Positions 5,555-6,009 of a stretch of 6,009 nucleotides of DNA are shown piece by piece. The first letter of the stretch is position 1. Every line of letters begins with the position of its first letter. The notes under the pieces were generated by a model that saw nothing but the letters and a program-made list of their open reading frames with translations, was not told where the DNA came from and made no database searches. The stretch spans positions 1 through 6,009 of the forward strand of contig JAEWJD010000121.1 of assembly GCA_023386765.1 (NCBI GenBank), written 5' to 3'. The position numbers were made by a program, and so were the translations under genes. Origin of the DNA: Pseudomonadota bacterium (GTDB taxonomy: Bacteria; Pseudomonadota; Gammaproteobacteria; Burkholderiales; Burkholderiaceae_B).

Positions 5555-6009
5555 ATGTCCGGCAATACCTTAGGCTCTTTGTTCCGCGTTACCAATTTCG
5601 GCGAATCCCATGGCCCGGCCATCGGCTGCGTGGTCGATGGCTGTCCGCCCGGATTGCCCCTGGAGGCCGCTGACATCCAGCGTGAGCTGGATCGTCGTCG
5701 CCCCGGCACCTCGCGCCACGTCACCCAACGCCAGGAGGCCGATCAGGTCGAGATCCTGTCGGGCGTCTATGAAGGCGTGACCACGGGGACCCCCATCGGT
5801 CTGTTGATTCGCAATACCGACGCGCGCAGCAAGGACTATTCCAATATCACCGATACCTTCCGGCCGGGACATGCGGATTTCGCCTACTGGAGCAAGTTCG
5901 GCCAGCGCGATCCGCGCGGTGGCGGGCGCTCTTCGGCGCGCCTGACCGCGCCGACCGTGGCGGCGGGCGCCATTGCCAAGAAGTGGCTGGCGCAGCAGCA
6001 CGGCACGCA
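5555..6009 (+). CDS. aroC: Chorismate synthase, N-terminal part
   Basis: The first 151 residues of chorismate synthase, cut by the right edge; the full enzyme is usually about 350-370 residues. It converts 5-enolpyruvylshikimate-3-phosphate to chorismate with reduced FMN in the cytoplasm, the last common step toward aromatic amino acids, folate and quinones. The N-terminus shows the family signature FGESHGPAIGCVVDGCPPG (residues 15-33) with H19, the RPGHADF element with H106, and the second signature RDPRGGGRSSAR (118-129) followed by VAAGAIAKKWL. The ATG at 5555 matches the conserved MSGNTLG start, although no clear Shine-Dalgarno precedes it. It follows the phosphodiesterase gene by 39 bases with no visible terminator, so read-through is possible, but functional linkage is unlikely. 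Identification is very secure. Confidence 0.97.
   Translation, partial: MSGNTLGSLFRVTNFGESHGPAIGCVVDGCPPGLPLEAADIQRELDRRRPGTSRHVTQRQEADQVEILSGVYEGVTTGTPIGLLIRNTDARSKDYSNITDTFRPGHADFAYWSKFGQRDPRGGGRSSARLTAPTVAAGAIAKKWLAQQHGT

Noticed and set aside
5570..6001. Minus-strand frame opposite aroC
   Set aside because: Shadow of a highly conserved enzyme on the plus strand.

Overview
The window looks like a chromosomal segment from a high-GC betaproteobacterium, most likely Burkholderiales/Alcaligenaceae (Bordetella, Achromobacter or Castellaniella type). That placement rests on codon usage, the look of the chorismate synthase and SelO fragments, and the gene company. It is an inference from memory, not a database match. 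I see no mobile element, CRISPR array, tRNA or rRNA.

Layout: (1) bases 1-289 (+) are the C-terminal end of a SelO/YdiU protein AMPylase. (2) 415-1146 (+) is an OmpR-family response regulator behind a plausible sigma70 promoter. (3) 1188-3902 (-) is a large membrane sensor kinase, convergent with the regulator; the two genes are separated by 41 bases holding a perfect 10-bp GC hairpin. (4) 3903-4153 is a divergent, AT-rich intergenic region with inverted repeats. (5) 4154-5515 (+) is a membrane-anchored EAL phosphodiesterase with a degenerate GGDEF-like region. (6) 5555 to the right edge (+) is the start of aroC, chorismate synthase.

The central three genes look like one signalling locus. The kinase is the notable item. 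Its N-terminal ~620 residues are built like the c-di-GMP receptor LapD: a periplasmic LapD/MoxY-type domain between two membrane helices, then a degenerate GGDEF and a catalytically dead EAL domain. A proline-rich linker joins this to a complete HisKA-HATPase histidine kinase with all motifs intact. The divergent neighbour keeps every catalytic EAL residue and should hydrolyse c-di-GMP. The convergent neighbour is a complete response regulator with the phospho-acceptor Asp. A working hypothesis is that the kinase senses c-di-GMP (and perhaps a periplasmic signal) through its LapD-like half and passes phosphate to the OmpR-type regulator, while the linked phosphodiesterase sets the local c-di-GMP level. 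Ligand binding, kinase-regulator pairing and targets are not shown by the sequence. The flanking selO and aroC genes are housekeeping genes and probably not part of the system.
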